NCBI GenBank assembly: GCA_963930655.1
Contig: OZ005618.1
Coordinates: 16,767,001 to 16,831,000 of the forward strand
DNA length: 64,000 nucleotides
DNA from: Myrica gale
Taxonomy: Eukaryota > Streptophyta > Magnoliopsida > Fagales > Myricaceae
Reading direction: 5' to 3'
The notes under the pieces are model-generated. The model made no database searches, was not told the DNA's origin, and saw only the letters and a program-made list of their open reading frames with translations. How positions within the stretch are numbered: the first letter of the stretch is position 1; each line of letters starts with the position of its first letter. The position numbers were made by a program, and so were the translations under genes. Of the stretch, positions 1-9,712 are shown in pieces.

Positions 1-2
1 GT

Positions 3-77
3 TTTATAGAGGAGCACCTTCGTCACGTCCGTCATGTCCTAAAACTGACGGATGATGATGATGAGGATGATTCGTAG
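3..77 (+). CDS. C-terminal end of a CACTA transposase (TNP2/TNPD-like), partial
   Basis: An open frame enters from the left edge and stops at TAG 75-77. It begins FIEEHLRHVRHV and ends in an acidic run, DDDDEDDS. The FIEEH motif recalls the end of the DUF4218 region of plant TNP2-type transposases (from memory), and the place inside a CACTA element fits. Only 24 residues are visible, so the call rests mainly on context. Confidence 0.4.
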   Translation, partial: FIEEHLRHVRHVLKLTDDDDEDDS

Positions 78-394
78 TCTTCCTTATTTACTTTTATTAT
101 TACGTTTGTTTTTTTTATTATGTTTTGAGGACATTTAATTTTATATTATGTTTTGTGGACATGTATAAATTTTATTTGATGTTTTTGTTCATATTATGTT
201 TTATGCCATTTCAGTTATGTTATTTTTTATTTATTAGAACTTAATATAATATGTTAATTAATATTACGTTTATAATTTCGGTACATTTATTCAAAAAAAA
301 TTATTATTTACATTATTAACTAACTTTGGTTATTTAATATTTGTTAATAAAGTTAATTAAAAAAATGAATAAAATAAATACATATTGTCGAAAA

Positions 395-850
395 ACGTTC
401 GGACCTGAATTTCTCCGTCCGGACTAATTAATGTAAAATCGAACGGTGTCGTATTATATAAAACAAACCGTCCAAACACAGTTTTAGACGGTCGGGACTG
501 CTGAACTTCAAAATAGCGTCCGGATCCGTTTTAATACCGTTTGGACGTTATTGTTTATTATCAGACGCTATGGTGTTGGTATTTCCTAAACAGTCTTGGG
601 TAATGTAAGGTAATGTTCAGACGGTATGTGACAGTCCGAATGTATATGTTATTGAGCATACGCTATCGTTTGAGAATTACTAAAACGGTGTGTTGAGCTG
701 TAAGATGGAGTTCGGATGGGTAAATAGTAGTTCAGACGTATTTGAAAATTTTGGCGGCATGTGTTCCCTCGAAAACCTATACACGTATGCGTCCGAACGT
801 TATTTTATCGGTCCGAACGGTATTCAAACGTATGAAAGTTACAGATTCGC
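395..850. repeat. Cluster of TTCGGACG-type motifs inside the CACTA element
   Basis: Short motifs of the form GTTCGGAC / GTCCGAAC / CCGTCCGGAC recur in both orientations, for example near 400, 415, 465, 510, 630, 730, 790 and 810. The same motif is dense again at 1205-1400 and 3430-3970. In characterised CACTA elements such repeats are bound by TNPA, which is the likely role here. It is unusual that they also lie internally, between coding segments. Confidence 0.6.
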
Positions 851-1204
851 AGACAGTGGAGGAAAAACAGAGAAAAAAAGCAAAGGAGAGATTTGAGTAC
901 GAGGAGAAGCAGAGAGCTGATTTTGGGCATTCAATCTCATTGAAGAGGGTGTGAAAAGAGCATATATTTGAGAATTTGAAGTTGGATTGCATTTGAGGTT
1001 AGTGGTTTTTAAATTGAATTGTTTTAGGATGAAAAAATTTTATTTTAATATATGAAAGCATGTGTTTTTCGAAATTTTAGGTTCTAAAATGGTAGTAATG
1101 GAGTTTGGGGTTGGTCGTGATGTGTTTATATTGAAGTGTTTGTGATTTGGGTTGATTTTGACATAGTTTTTGGACTGAAGATTGCGTCTGTGAGTCGAAG
1201 AAAT

Positions 1205-1400
1205 GTCTTGTTCGACAATCGCAGTCCGAACGGTTTATTTACCGTTCGGACTCCATTTGGTTGTTCGGACGCTTTGACAAATGCGTCCGAACGTATTTGT
1301 GTATGGTTCGGACCGTTATGTAACGTCCGAACGGTATTTGTTGTAATGTCATGCATTCATTTAGTAGCCTTAGACACCGTTTAAGAATTAAACGAAGTTC
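1205..1400. repeat. Second cluster of TTCGGACG-type motifs
   Basis: At least eight GTTCGGAC/GTCCGAAC motifs in both orientations lie within about 200 bases, just before the DUF4216-like coding remnant. The motif is the same as at 395-850 and in the 3' subterminal region, which suggests the interior was rebuilt from subterminal repeats. Confidence 0.6.
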
Positions 1401-1423
1401 GGATAACGAACAGGATGTAATTC

Positions 1424-1740
1424 TTGAATTGTCCACATTATGGACAGTTTGATATGAAGTTGGGCGGCCATTTGAAGATTGTTCAAAATATTACCCCTAG
1501 AAACACGTATGATATTCCACCTATTAAAGAGGAAGCTAGTGAAGATGGAGAAGGACCATCGAACCGTGAAGCATACCAGGAGAATGAGTCTATTGAGCTT
1601 TTTGTGGACTTTAGCTCATTTGACATGATCCCGTTGACTAGAAATGACGTCGAGGCTTATCTGCCGGTAACCGATGAGAGTGGTCCACAACAACATGAAG
1701 TAGAAGGAAGCGATGAATCCTCAGAATCGTTTGGATTAAA
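1424..1740 (+). pseudogene. CACTA transposase remnant, DUF4216-type C-terminus
   Basis: This frame encodes about 105 residues that look like the C-terminus of plant TNP2-type transposases: VQNITPRNTYDIPP resembles the family's 'VVQKVxPRxLYDIPE' stretch, followed by a long acidic serine-rich tail with TRNDVEAYLPVTDESG. The rest of the transposase is absent or outside the window, and the preceding frame stops at position 77, so this is a separated remnant. After about 1740 the frame runs into T-rich sequence typical of an intron. The family assignment comes from memory of the motif, without a search. Confidence 0.5.
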
Positions 1741-2096
1741 TTTGCGATCATATTTTTGCATTTTTATTTTTTATTTCATTTTGAGTAACATAATTCATTG
1801 TGTTTTTTTCTCTAATATTGATTTATTTGGTCACAAGTCGACATCATGCCAGCGGGAGGGAAACGTCTGGGGTGCGATTCATCAGTTCGAGCTGAGAGTA
1901 GTCCGGGTACACTAGTAGTGTCGGGTCCTTCGCTTAGGGATAGGAATGAATTACCGTCCCCTACCATAGCCAGTCCAGTAGGCACCCAGAGTAGTTGTGC
2001 GTGTAAGTATCTTACCCACTCAATCTTTATTAAATATTATGACTTTTAAATCTCTATGCTTAATTGAATTTTAAATTTATTGTTCTTCATTTGTAG

Positions 2097-3272
2097 CGAC
2101 GTCCGAAATTAGACACGTTCGAGGTAGTACGCGCGGGATTGCCTTACTCAAGGCTCGCACCGAAGGAAAGCTGACCGTACATATCTCTGATGGACGTACT
2201 GGGGGTGATGACAAGGCGTCCTCAATGCTCTCGAGCCATATTGGTGCGCTCGTTCGACAACATGTCCCATTTGAGAAGAGTAAGTGGAAGGAAGTCCCCG
2301 ACGAGGTTAAATTGTATGTGATGAACCGAGTGTTGGTAAGTATAATTTATTAAATTTTAATTGTTGAAACTTTTTTACGTTTCTAACTGTTATATATGTT
2401 AAACTATTTTCTTTCCGATCTGAACGTTTATTTTAGCCATATGCTTAATTGTATTACCAATTGTAAATGTACAATGCATAGGAGGAGTGCAATCAACAAG
2501 GAGAATAGAGCTAAGCTGGAGATTGTACACACATCAGGAGCGAGGTCTTTCCAACGCGCTAGAGCGTTGTTAGTAAGTAATAAATTTACATTTTTATTAT
2601 TTATTATTTAAATAAATGACTTAGGTATTTTATATGCATGTTCTATATTTCTTGTGGTGTACAGAAAAATCCAGAATCTGATGAAATTAGTCCTTCATTG
2701 CTTTATAAAAAGACGCATACTACTAAGGATGGTATGTCGACTTCAGAAGATGCACGAGAAAATTTTGTAAGTTGTAAAGTTAGTTTTAATGATGCATTCG
2801 TATGCGTTTAGGAAAAAATAGAGGCATTACAGTTGCAGCACAAGTAAGAGGGAAAGTCATACACCGAAGTGGAGATCTTCACCGAGGTTTAGGCCGTTCA
2901 GTATGGTCTGTTGGATCATCTTCATCAACATCGTCTGTTGATTTTTCCCAGAGATTGGAGGAGGCCAGTTTACAGATTGAGGAGATGAGGGTTAGACAGT
3001 TGGCATATGAAGCGCTTCTGGTTAAGCGGTCATATATGGAGCAGAAGATGCGAGAGCATCTGCAGATGATGGAGGAGCAACAACGCAAGAAAGATGAAGA
3101 GCTGATGAAGATGATGGCGGAGCAATAACGGAAAAAAAATGAAGAACACCAGAAGATGATGCAGGAGCAGCAAAAGAACCTAGTGGAACAACAAGAACGG
3201 AGGATGCAACTAATGGCGAAGCAGATGAGACAGATGCAATCTCGTTCGACACCCAAACGAAAATTTGGGTAG
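2097..3272 (+). pseudogene. Transposase_24 (Ptta/En/Spm, TNPA-like) gene, decayed, five exon-like blocks
   Basis: Five blocks have good splice signals: 2097-2335 (donor GTAAG), 2482-2572 (donor GTAAGT), 2665-2766 (donor GTAAGT), and coding from 2812 to the TAG at 3270-3272. They encode, in order, a block with RGSTRGIALLKARTEGKL, RSAINKENRAKLEIVHTSGA, PSLLYKKTHTTKDG, EKIEALQLQHK, and a long glutamine/methionine-rich coiled coil starting RLEEASLQIEEM and ending in a basic KRKFG. This order matches the plant Transposase_24 family, the small DNA-binding protein of CACTA elements. The last block shifts frame after LQLQHK and carries an in-frame TAA near 3126, so the gene is probably dead. The coiled-coil part recurs at 25655-26050. 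Confidence 0.75.
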
Positions 3273-3429
3273 ATTTATGTATTTTTACTACTTTGTCAGT
3301 ACTTATCCATTATGTATTTTATTTACTTTTAATAACGATTGCATATTTGTAGATATTTTATTATATTATGAGCAGTAAATATCTTTATATTTATATTATT
3401 TCATAAATTTTAATTAAATTAATTCAAAT

Positions 3430-3970
3430 ATATAGAAAACCGTTCGAACTGTTGTTACATGTCGTTCCCACGTATATTTTTTGTTGCTAGCGTGCGCACG
3501 CATAACTATCCGTCCGCACACTTTGCTTTAAATTCTATAGTCCGAACGGTGTCTATCGCGTCCACACGTTCTTAAAATAAGAAACCGTGCACACGATACA
3601 CCAAAAGGTTCGAACGTGTTCAACGTACGACGTGTCCGAATTGTATACATAAAGGTTCAAACGACTTTTTCAGATGGCAAAATAAATTTCGTCATAATGA
3701 AACTATGGTGCGGACGTCATCACAAATGCGTCCGAACATATTCACATCATCGTTCGGACGTTCATATACAACGATGCAGACATTTATTGCGTGACAAAAT
3801 ATATTTTCGTCACGTTGGATTAATCGTTCGCATGAGCTGTGCGAACGTATAGAGAGAACGTTCGCACAGCTCATGTGAATGGATGGACTGTACTGGCAAT
3901 GGCGATTTTGAATTTCATCAGTATGACACCAAACAGTTCGGACGGTTTTGAGTGACAGAACACGAAAATC
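3430..3970. repeat. 3' subterminal repeats of the CACTA element
   Basis: About fifteen copies of GTTCGGACG/CGTTCGAAC-like motifs in both orientations lie between the coding part and the terminus. They are followed by GGTGACAAACC/GGGTGACAA repeats leading into the end at 4059. This is the standard layout of a CACTA subterminal region. Confidence 0.65.
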
Positions 3971-4061
3971 GTCACCTAAAACATTCACTAACGGGTTTTA
4001 GGTGACAAACCGGGTGACAACCCGGTTTTTTGTCACCCAAAATGTTTTTTCTCGTAGTGGA

Positions 4062-4178
4062 ATGCGTTTACCAACAGTTCTAACGGAAGATTTCGGGGAT
4101 GATATTTGGGTTGATTTAGATGAAGATATTGGGTCTTGTAAATGGGATGTGGATAGTTACTTTGAATCCTTGTGCTGA
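4062..4178 (+). CDS. Short acidic ORF next to the CACTA terminus, possible host gene 3' fragment
   Basis: An ATG three bases after the transposon end opens 38 codons ending FESLC, with an acidic composition (EDFGDDIWVDLDEDIG). It reads like the C-terminal activation tail of a plant transcription factor, with 3'-UTR-like sequence after it, but I do not recognise the family. One explanation is that the CACTA element inserted into the last exon of a gene whose rest lies left of the window. Chance cannot be excluded at this length. Confidence 0.3.
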   Translation: MRLPTVLTEDFGDDIWVDLDEDIGSCKWDVDSYFESLC

Positions 4179-5309
4179 GATACTATTTTTTTGGAATTGG
4201 TTCTTCGGTTTGTATTCTACAAATTATGAGTTGTAAATTTGTAGTGAGGGGTTTTGATTTCGGTATGTGCTTTGTTTACGATCTCTGTAATTTAAATTTG
4301 TAAGAGGACATGGGCTTCTTAATGCAAATGTTCCCATTTGGAGATATTTCCATCTCTCCTTTTTTTTTGGGCCTATCGTCTGATTGTGTTGGTGAGATTT
4401 TTTGTAGCTAAGTAATGCATTGGCTTGGGGCTCAAAAAGCAGAGTTTCAATTACATGACATGTCATTTAAGAAATCTCGTTCAAATGGCGGAGGCCGACG
4501 TGAAATTGAAGAGTGATTAATGGAAGGACTAATATTTAAACAAGATAAAAATTCAATGATTAAAAATGAAAAGAAAGTAAAGTCTAATGACTAAAAAGTA
4601 ATTTTTTTTAATTTAAATTGTATTATCTAATATGATACTATAATATTAAATTTATCATTTATCTTAAAAATTTAAGTTGGTAGAAAAACAAGTTGAAACG
4701 TGTGTTTCAATGTTCTTAAACTTTTTTTTAACACTTTAGATATCTAGGTGGAAAAATTAAACGGAGATGATTAATAATAATGGAAAGAAATAATTTATTA
4801 AATTTTAGTTTCAATGCCATCGCTTTTCCTACCTAATCACAGTCCCATTTATCATCAGGAACTTCTGAGCTTTCAATGCGATCACTTTTCCAAACATTGT
4901 GAAAAAAAGGGTCACATTATTTAGAAAAAAGTCACATTATTTAGAAAAAAAGAAAAAAAGTCACATTCATCATTTGGAATTCTCATCTCGTAGATTGAAA
5001 AATGTTTTATTAAATTTTTTTGACATAATTACACTTTAGATATATGGCCAGATTTTGACCTAAAAGTGATGGTGATTGCACATATGTGTCAATCGTGGTG
5101 AGTTTGAAAGCACAATGTTTGGATAATGTGAGTTTATTATGACATGAAATGAAATATTTGCAAGGGAGAAGTATATTTAACTCAGAGAAATTATGACATT
5201 TCAGACCCTTGCATTGTTATTGATGTCTGTTGATGCCAAACATGAGCCGGACCACCAGGTAACGTATGAACCGCTATTGAACCTTTCCTTTTGGTAATTG
5301 GACCTGCGC
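4179..5309. other. Non-coding, AT-rich, no gene seen
   Basis: No supported coding region. A short direct repeat of GTCACATTATTTAGAAAAAA occurs near 4913-4955, and homopurine runs are common. Confidence 0.6.
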
Positions 5310-6060
5310 TAAAAGTTCTAAGACGGAGCTTTTCCGGGGGTGAGCCTCCGATGTTTGAGTCAAAAAATTATGAACGAGAATAGAGAGAGAGATAACTTGA
5401 TTATTCTTGTTTGTCTTTGTACGTATCAGGGGATTTTATACGAGGGTTGCTCTGAACACTGTAGAGGAGGAGTAGGTGGTGGAATGGACGTCATACATCT
5501 TCTCCTACTAGCCATAGGCCTTCTTTTCGATTGTTTTTGTAATGCCCGAAGATGCGCAGGAAGACTAGGCATGAGAAGTGATCAACATGACGAGGTGGCA
5601 CAAGTAGCACACATCAAGGTGCTAGATTGACTCAAGTGAAGACAAGTGGTTGAATGAGAGTTTGACATGTGTCGGTCCATGGGAGATTCACTGGGATGCC
5701 TAGACTACTATATAAAGAGAGCTTGACTCTTCTTTGAATTCAGGGAGAAATATTGAGAAACACAGAGACACCAAGAAACAAGAGTAGAAGAGATTTGAGT
5801 GAGCAAGTCTTCGGGGAAATTAAAGGGTTTGTTTCATACTTGTACTCGAGTGATCAGTGAGTTGGAGTTCATTGTCGACCACAGGCTAATGTGTGTTTAG
5901 TCGTGGTCCTTCCTTTGTATACTTCTATTGTGAATATAAAGATTGGAGATTCCTGTACTTGCTTGTGTTTGAGTGAGAAAGTAGGTTGGCTGACTAGGTG
6001 TTGGACACTTAGTGTTGCACAAGGTTGTGAAAAAATTCCGCTAGAAATAACCTTGTGACA
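5310..6060 (+). mobile_element. Possible LTR of a copia-like retrotransposon (boundaries unclear)
   Basis: The segment has the make-up of an LTR with promoter and leader: a TATA-like ACTATATAAAGAGA near 5708-5721, then purine-rich leader-like sequence, and a downstream stretch resembling R-U5 of plant copia LTRs (GTGAATATAAAGATTGGAG near 5931-5949). There is no matching second LTR, no target duplication and no coding sequence nearby, so it could also be the promoter region of an unknown gene. Confidence 0.3.
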
Positions 6061-8127
6061 CCGAACTTGATTAATTTTGGATATGCTTCCTTATCACGAA
6101 CCAGTGGTAACCTGGCCCGATCAAGTTCGTGCGAATCGGTTTCAGGTTCATGGGTTTATGCACACCCACACCCACACATAAACGCCCTGTCATATGATCT
6201 GACGGTTGAAATGTACAAAAAAAAAGGCTACGTGACACAATATTGACAGTTAGATCCTATAATAGGGCGAATGTTGATGAATTTTGGGGTTAAATGTGAT
6301 CATTTTGTTAGTTTAGGCCTGTTTGTGACATTTTGAAGTAGTTCATGAGCTAAAAGTGAAGATATAAACACGATGGAGATTTGTTGAAGCCAATTGATTT
6401 TACCATGGTCTTTAGTTTTATATATAATATGTAACTTACAAGCACATTAGGATTCACAATATCTCTACTTATTTTGATAACATATATTGTTCATGATGAA
6501 TATGACACTAAATCAAAAAATACAAGGAAATTGCCTCTTTAATGGGCATTGCTAAGGGTAGTTAAGAATTAGTAGTATGGGAGAGCTGGAAAGAGTTGAT
6601 CCTTATAGTTAAGTGGTAGATTAGTCCAGGAAAAAAGAATAGATAAAGTTTATATTTTCTTGATAGGTAATGAAATCAAGAGAGAAAACATCCTCCTCTA
6701 AAACAACTTAATACTGAATAGAATGAAAAAATTACATGGGGAGACCACGATATGTAACTTTTAACTACTATATATTTTATACTTTGCACCCTATACAATC
6801 AAGTTAGATACAATTCATCCGAAACTATCAATTATAGTATACTTTGCGCCCTAAGCGAAATGATAAATTAAAAATAAAATGTGTCATAATGATCTTAATA
6901 GTTAAAGTCTAACATGGGGTATAAAGTGTACACCTATGGATAGTTTGGGGTGTAAATAGCAAAACAAATGATAGCTAAAGAGTGTAAAATATAAATTTTC
7001 TAGTTGTAGACGAGATCGAGGAAGGAGAACACAAGAAAAGAAAAAAATTATAATTATAGTTTTCGCCCACTTCTTATCTATACCAATAACTGTATGACGA
7101 AAAAGAAGGGCAAAAGCCTTATTATACATCTGGTCAACATACATTCATGTACATGGAGAACAAGACTTTCTACAAGAACCGCTGCCCGACGATCCGGTTG
7201 TCTAGGTCCCTTTTTTTTCCATTTTTTTTCAGAATGACAGGGAAAGAACGATATATAGACGAGTAATCAGTAAATTTACAAATCAGGTTTAAGCATATTT
7301 TTTGTTTTTTTTAACGAGTGAAAATCTCATATGGTGAGGCTATCCTAGCTAATGCCTATCTAACGTGTACGTAAATTCTAAAGAGGTTAACACAGAAACC
7401 CATCAACTCATGGATATCCCAAATTACAAATGTGAAATGTTACATATTTCAACAATTAGATGTACCGGATAATCAACCTTATCCTTTCTGTTTCTACGCA
7501 GGAATGTGAAAGATTCAAACTTCAGTTTCCGTTTCACTTTTTAGCTAAAAGTATTGGAATTTGAAGGCCCACCAATGCCACCATTGCACGCTTATAATCT
7601 AAAAGTCTTGAGTGATGTTCGTTTGAAAGAAATTTGTAGGATTCTGATAAAATTATGAATATTTAGGTGATGTTAAAGTTGTATTGACATGCGTGCATAA
7701 GTTATTAAAAGAGATTGATGTTTGTAAAAAAGGTAATAAAGTGTTGAATTGGAATACGTGTATTTTGTGATGTTTGACATGTAAATATAAAAATAGAATG
7801 TAAATTCTAAAAAAACACTCAACCGAACATACCCCAATGAAATTGAAGCTCAACGGAACATCCCATTTATTACTGCTAATAAAATATTTATTTTTATACT
7901 CAAGATTACTTTTCAATGGATTCAGGGAACAACTTAAAAGGTTTCTCATTTTTTAGCCAGAAACATATTCGGGCGGGATTAAGCGGAACAGAATCAATTG
8001 GATAGTACTTAAGTCGTGGAAACACCTATTTATTCCGTGTTTTACATCTTAGCTCCCTAGAACTATATACTACTGCTGAAACACGGAATAATTGAAATCT
8101 AAAAGTAAAATATTATGTATTGATAAG
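6061..8127. other. Non-coding AT-rich region with a MITE-like patch
   Basis: No supported gene. At about 6770-6960 the phrases 'tactttgcaccctata' and 'tactttgcgccctaa', and a reversed 'ggggtataaagtgtac', are the wording of the long-TIR MITEs at 46170-46520 and 63905-64000, so this is probably an old degraded copy. The rest shows no recognisable structure. Confidence 0.5.
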
Positions 8128-8752
8128 TGGCGGAACTAGGATTTTAGTTAAGGGTGGAAATTTCTAAGACTAAATGACATCTCAAATTTTTTTTATCTAA
8201 TGCAAAAGTGTCTTAAAGTTAAAATGAGAATATTGAACATTAAAACATATATACGGTACAAGTAATTAGTTGCAATTATTACTACCATCGAAAAAATGAA
8301 ATTTAGTTTATATTTAGTTATTTATTATGTAATTATTATATCCATCTATTCAAATTGTAACAATAATTTTTTATATAAATATATGAGAATAAACCATCTT
8401 CATAGTTGTAGAGGAAACACTGCAAACATTCTTGAAGTGTTTCAACTACTGATCTGTCAGGAGAAACATTCTTGAAGTATTTCATCTACTGCAGAATTCT
8501 ATAGTATTAATTTTTTACTTTCATAATGCAATCACTGCTGCAAGATAGGCCTGCACTTAGCCCAAGTCGAAGAAGCAATAAGACTAAACCCTTCAGGTCT
8601 ACTTTATATTCTTTCTCCAAGATAAGGACACCTATAGTTAGAGGGGGCAGGCTAGCTAGGCCGCTGCTGGCAAAGACATTAAAAAAAAATCCTTTAATTT
8701 TACAGAAGGGGGAGGGGGGCAGCCGCCCCATGTCGTTCCGCCCCTGGGTCAC
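8128..8752. mobile_element. Putative TIR transposon with AGTGGCGGA ends
   Basis: The left end AGTGGCGGAACTAGG and the inverted right end CAGGGGCGGAACGACATGG resemble each other and enclose about 620 bases with no gene. Outside them, TATTGATA (left) and TATCGATA (right, a few bases beyond the end) could be a diverged 8-bp duplication, which would suggest a hAT-like element. A second fragment of this family abuts the copia fragment at about 16440-16552 in reverse orientation. Exact borders are uncertain. Confidence 0.45.
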
Positions 8753-8781
8753 TATCGATAATATCAATTGCCTAAACAAGA

Positions 8782-9696
8782 GAAGGAAGAAGGACGAAAA
8801 AAACCCCCGAGTATAGAGAGAGAGCCTCTGCCCTCTCTCTAGACTTTCTCCCCCTCTCTCGCCTGACCCCCTCCCCCTTCACTGTTCATGGCGGCGGGAG
8901 GAGCCTCTCTTCCTCCCGCCATCCCCTTCCTCCCTCTCCCCCCTCCCTTTTGGCCGGTGCTTGCCGATATCTTCCTCTTTTTTCCTTGTTTTGGTCCCCC
9001 TCCATGGCGGTTTTATTTTGCAGATTCCGGCGTTTCAGGAGCTCGTCAGTGGCCACACGCATGAGGGACGGTTGCTGCTGCTCACGGCGTCCGACTTGGG
9101 TCCAGTCCGGTTGCTCTTGGACGGCGCGTGCCACTCCAAGCGCGGTCACTCGCGTGCGCGTGTGACCCACGCGCCGCCTGTTTTGTGGCTCTCCTTGGGT
9201 GGTTCGGCCTGTCTTCTTCGGGACCTTGCTCTTCTCTGCTTTCTGGCCGATTGTTGCTGTTGTTGTATTTGGTTTTCTGTTTTGTGTTTTAGGGCATACG
9301 TGATGTTTGTTATTGCTTGTTTTTGTCATGGATCTTTGTGTCCATTGGTGCTGTTATGGAGTTTCCTTCGAGGAGGTGAGAGTGAGGTGCATGACCACCT
9401 CCTCTCCCGGTCTCTGTCTGTCATGGGTCTGTGGACCCGTTTAGAATCTACAGACCTTTGGGTCTGTCTTGTTGAGGCCTTTATGGCCAGTTGGAATCTA
9501 GTCTTCACGACCATGAATTGTTGGTATCTGGTCTTCACGACCATGAATTGTCTAGCCCTTAGGGCTTTTCATGATGATGTTCTGAGTGAGTGTTTGTATT
9601 CGGGTTATCCTGTGTATCCGGCCTTGGAGGGCTCTCTGTACTCAGCATCTTTGCTCTGTTGTGAATGATATTCACGTTTGCTTAGAAAAAAAAAAA
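8782..9696 (+). mobile_element. PolyA retroposon (non-LTR, non-autonomous) with 16-bp target duplication
   Basis: A 16-base direct repeat, AATTGCCTAAACAAGA, flanks the segment at 8766-8781 and 9697-9712, and the insert ends in an A-tract (about 9686-9696). That is the signature of LINE-mediated retroposition. The body starts with a GC-rich, pyrimidine-rich 5' part (8820-9180), and its 3' end reads TTTGCTTAG before the A-tail. That tail wording is shared with the LINE fragment at 15453-15735, suggesting mobilisation by that LINE family. A long frame over 8961-9668 lacks any recognisable domain and is probably fortuitous. A similar element lies at 41108-41914. Confidence 0.8.
9491..9550 (+). 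repeat. 30-bp tandem duplication inside the retroposon
   Basis: Two adjacent 30-base copies beginning TTGGAATCTAGTCTTCACGA and TTGGTATCTGGTCTTCACGA, differing at two positions. Confidence 0.8.
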
Positions 9697-9712
9697 AATT
9701 GCCTAAACAAGA

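Larger units (their letters stand above)
1..4059 (+). mobile_element. CACTA (En/Spm) DNA transposon, 3' part, 5' end outside the window
   Basis: The right terminus is visible: the sequence ends in TAGTG at 4055-4059, preceded by a T-rich stretch, so the complement begins CACTACGAGAAAAAA, a typical CACTA end. Inside are fragments of both proteins of plant CACTA elements, a TNP2/TNPD-type transposase and a Transposase_24 (TNPA-like) protein. Blocks of a short TTCGGAC/GTCCGAA motif lie between and after the coding parts, as expected for subterminal binding sites of the element's own protein. The 3 bases after the end are GAA, but the matching left duplication lies outside the window. Frameshifts and stops in the coding parts suggest the copy is no longer autonomous. 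A related truncated copy is at 25655-26573. Confidence 0.85.

Noticed and set aside
8961-9668. 235-codon open frame
   Set aside because: It lies wholly within the polyA retroposon, has no recognisable domain, and competing frames are open over the same GC-rich stretch.
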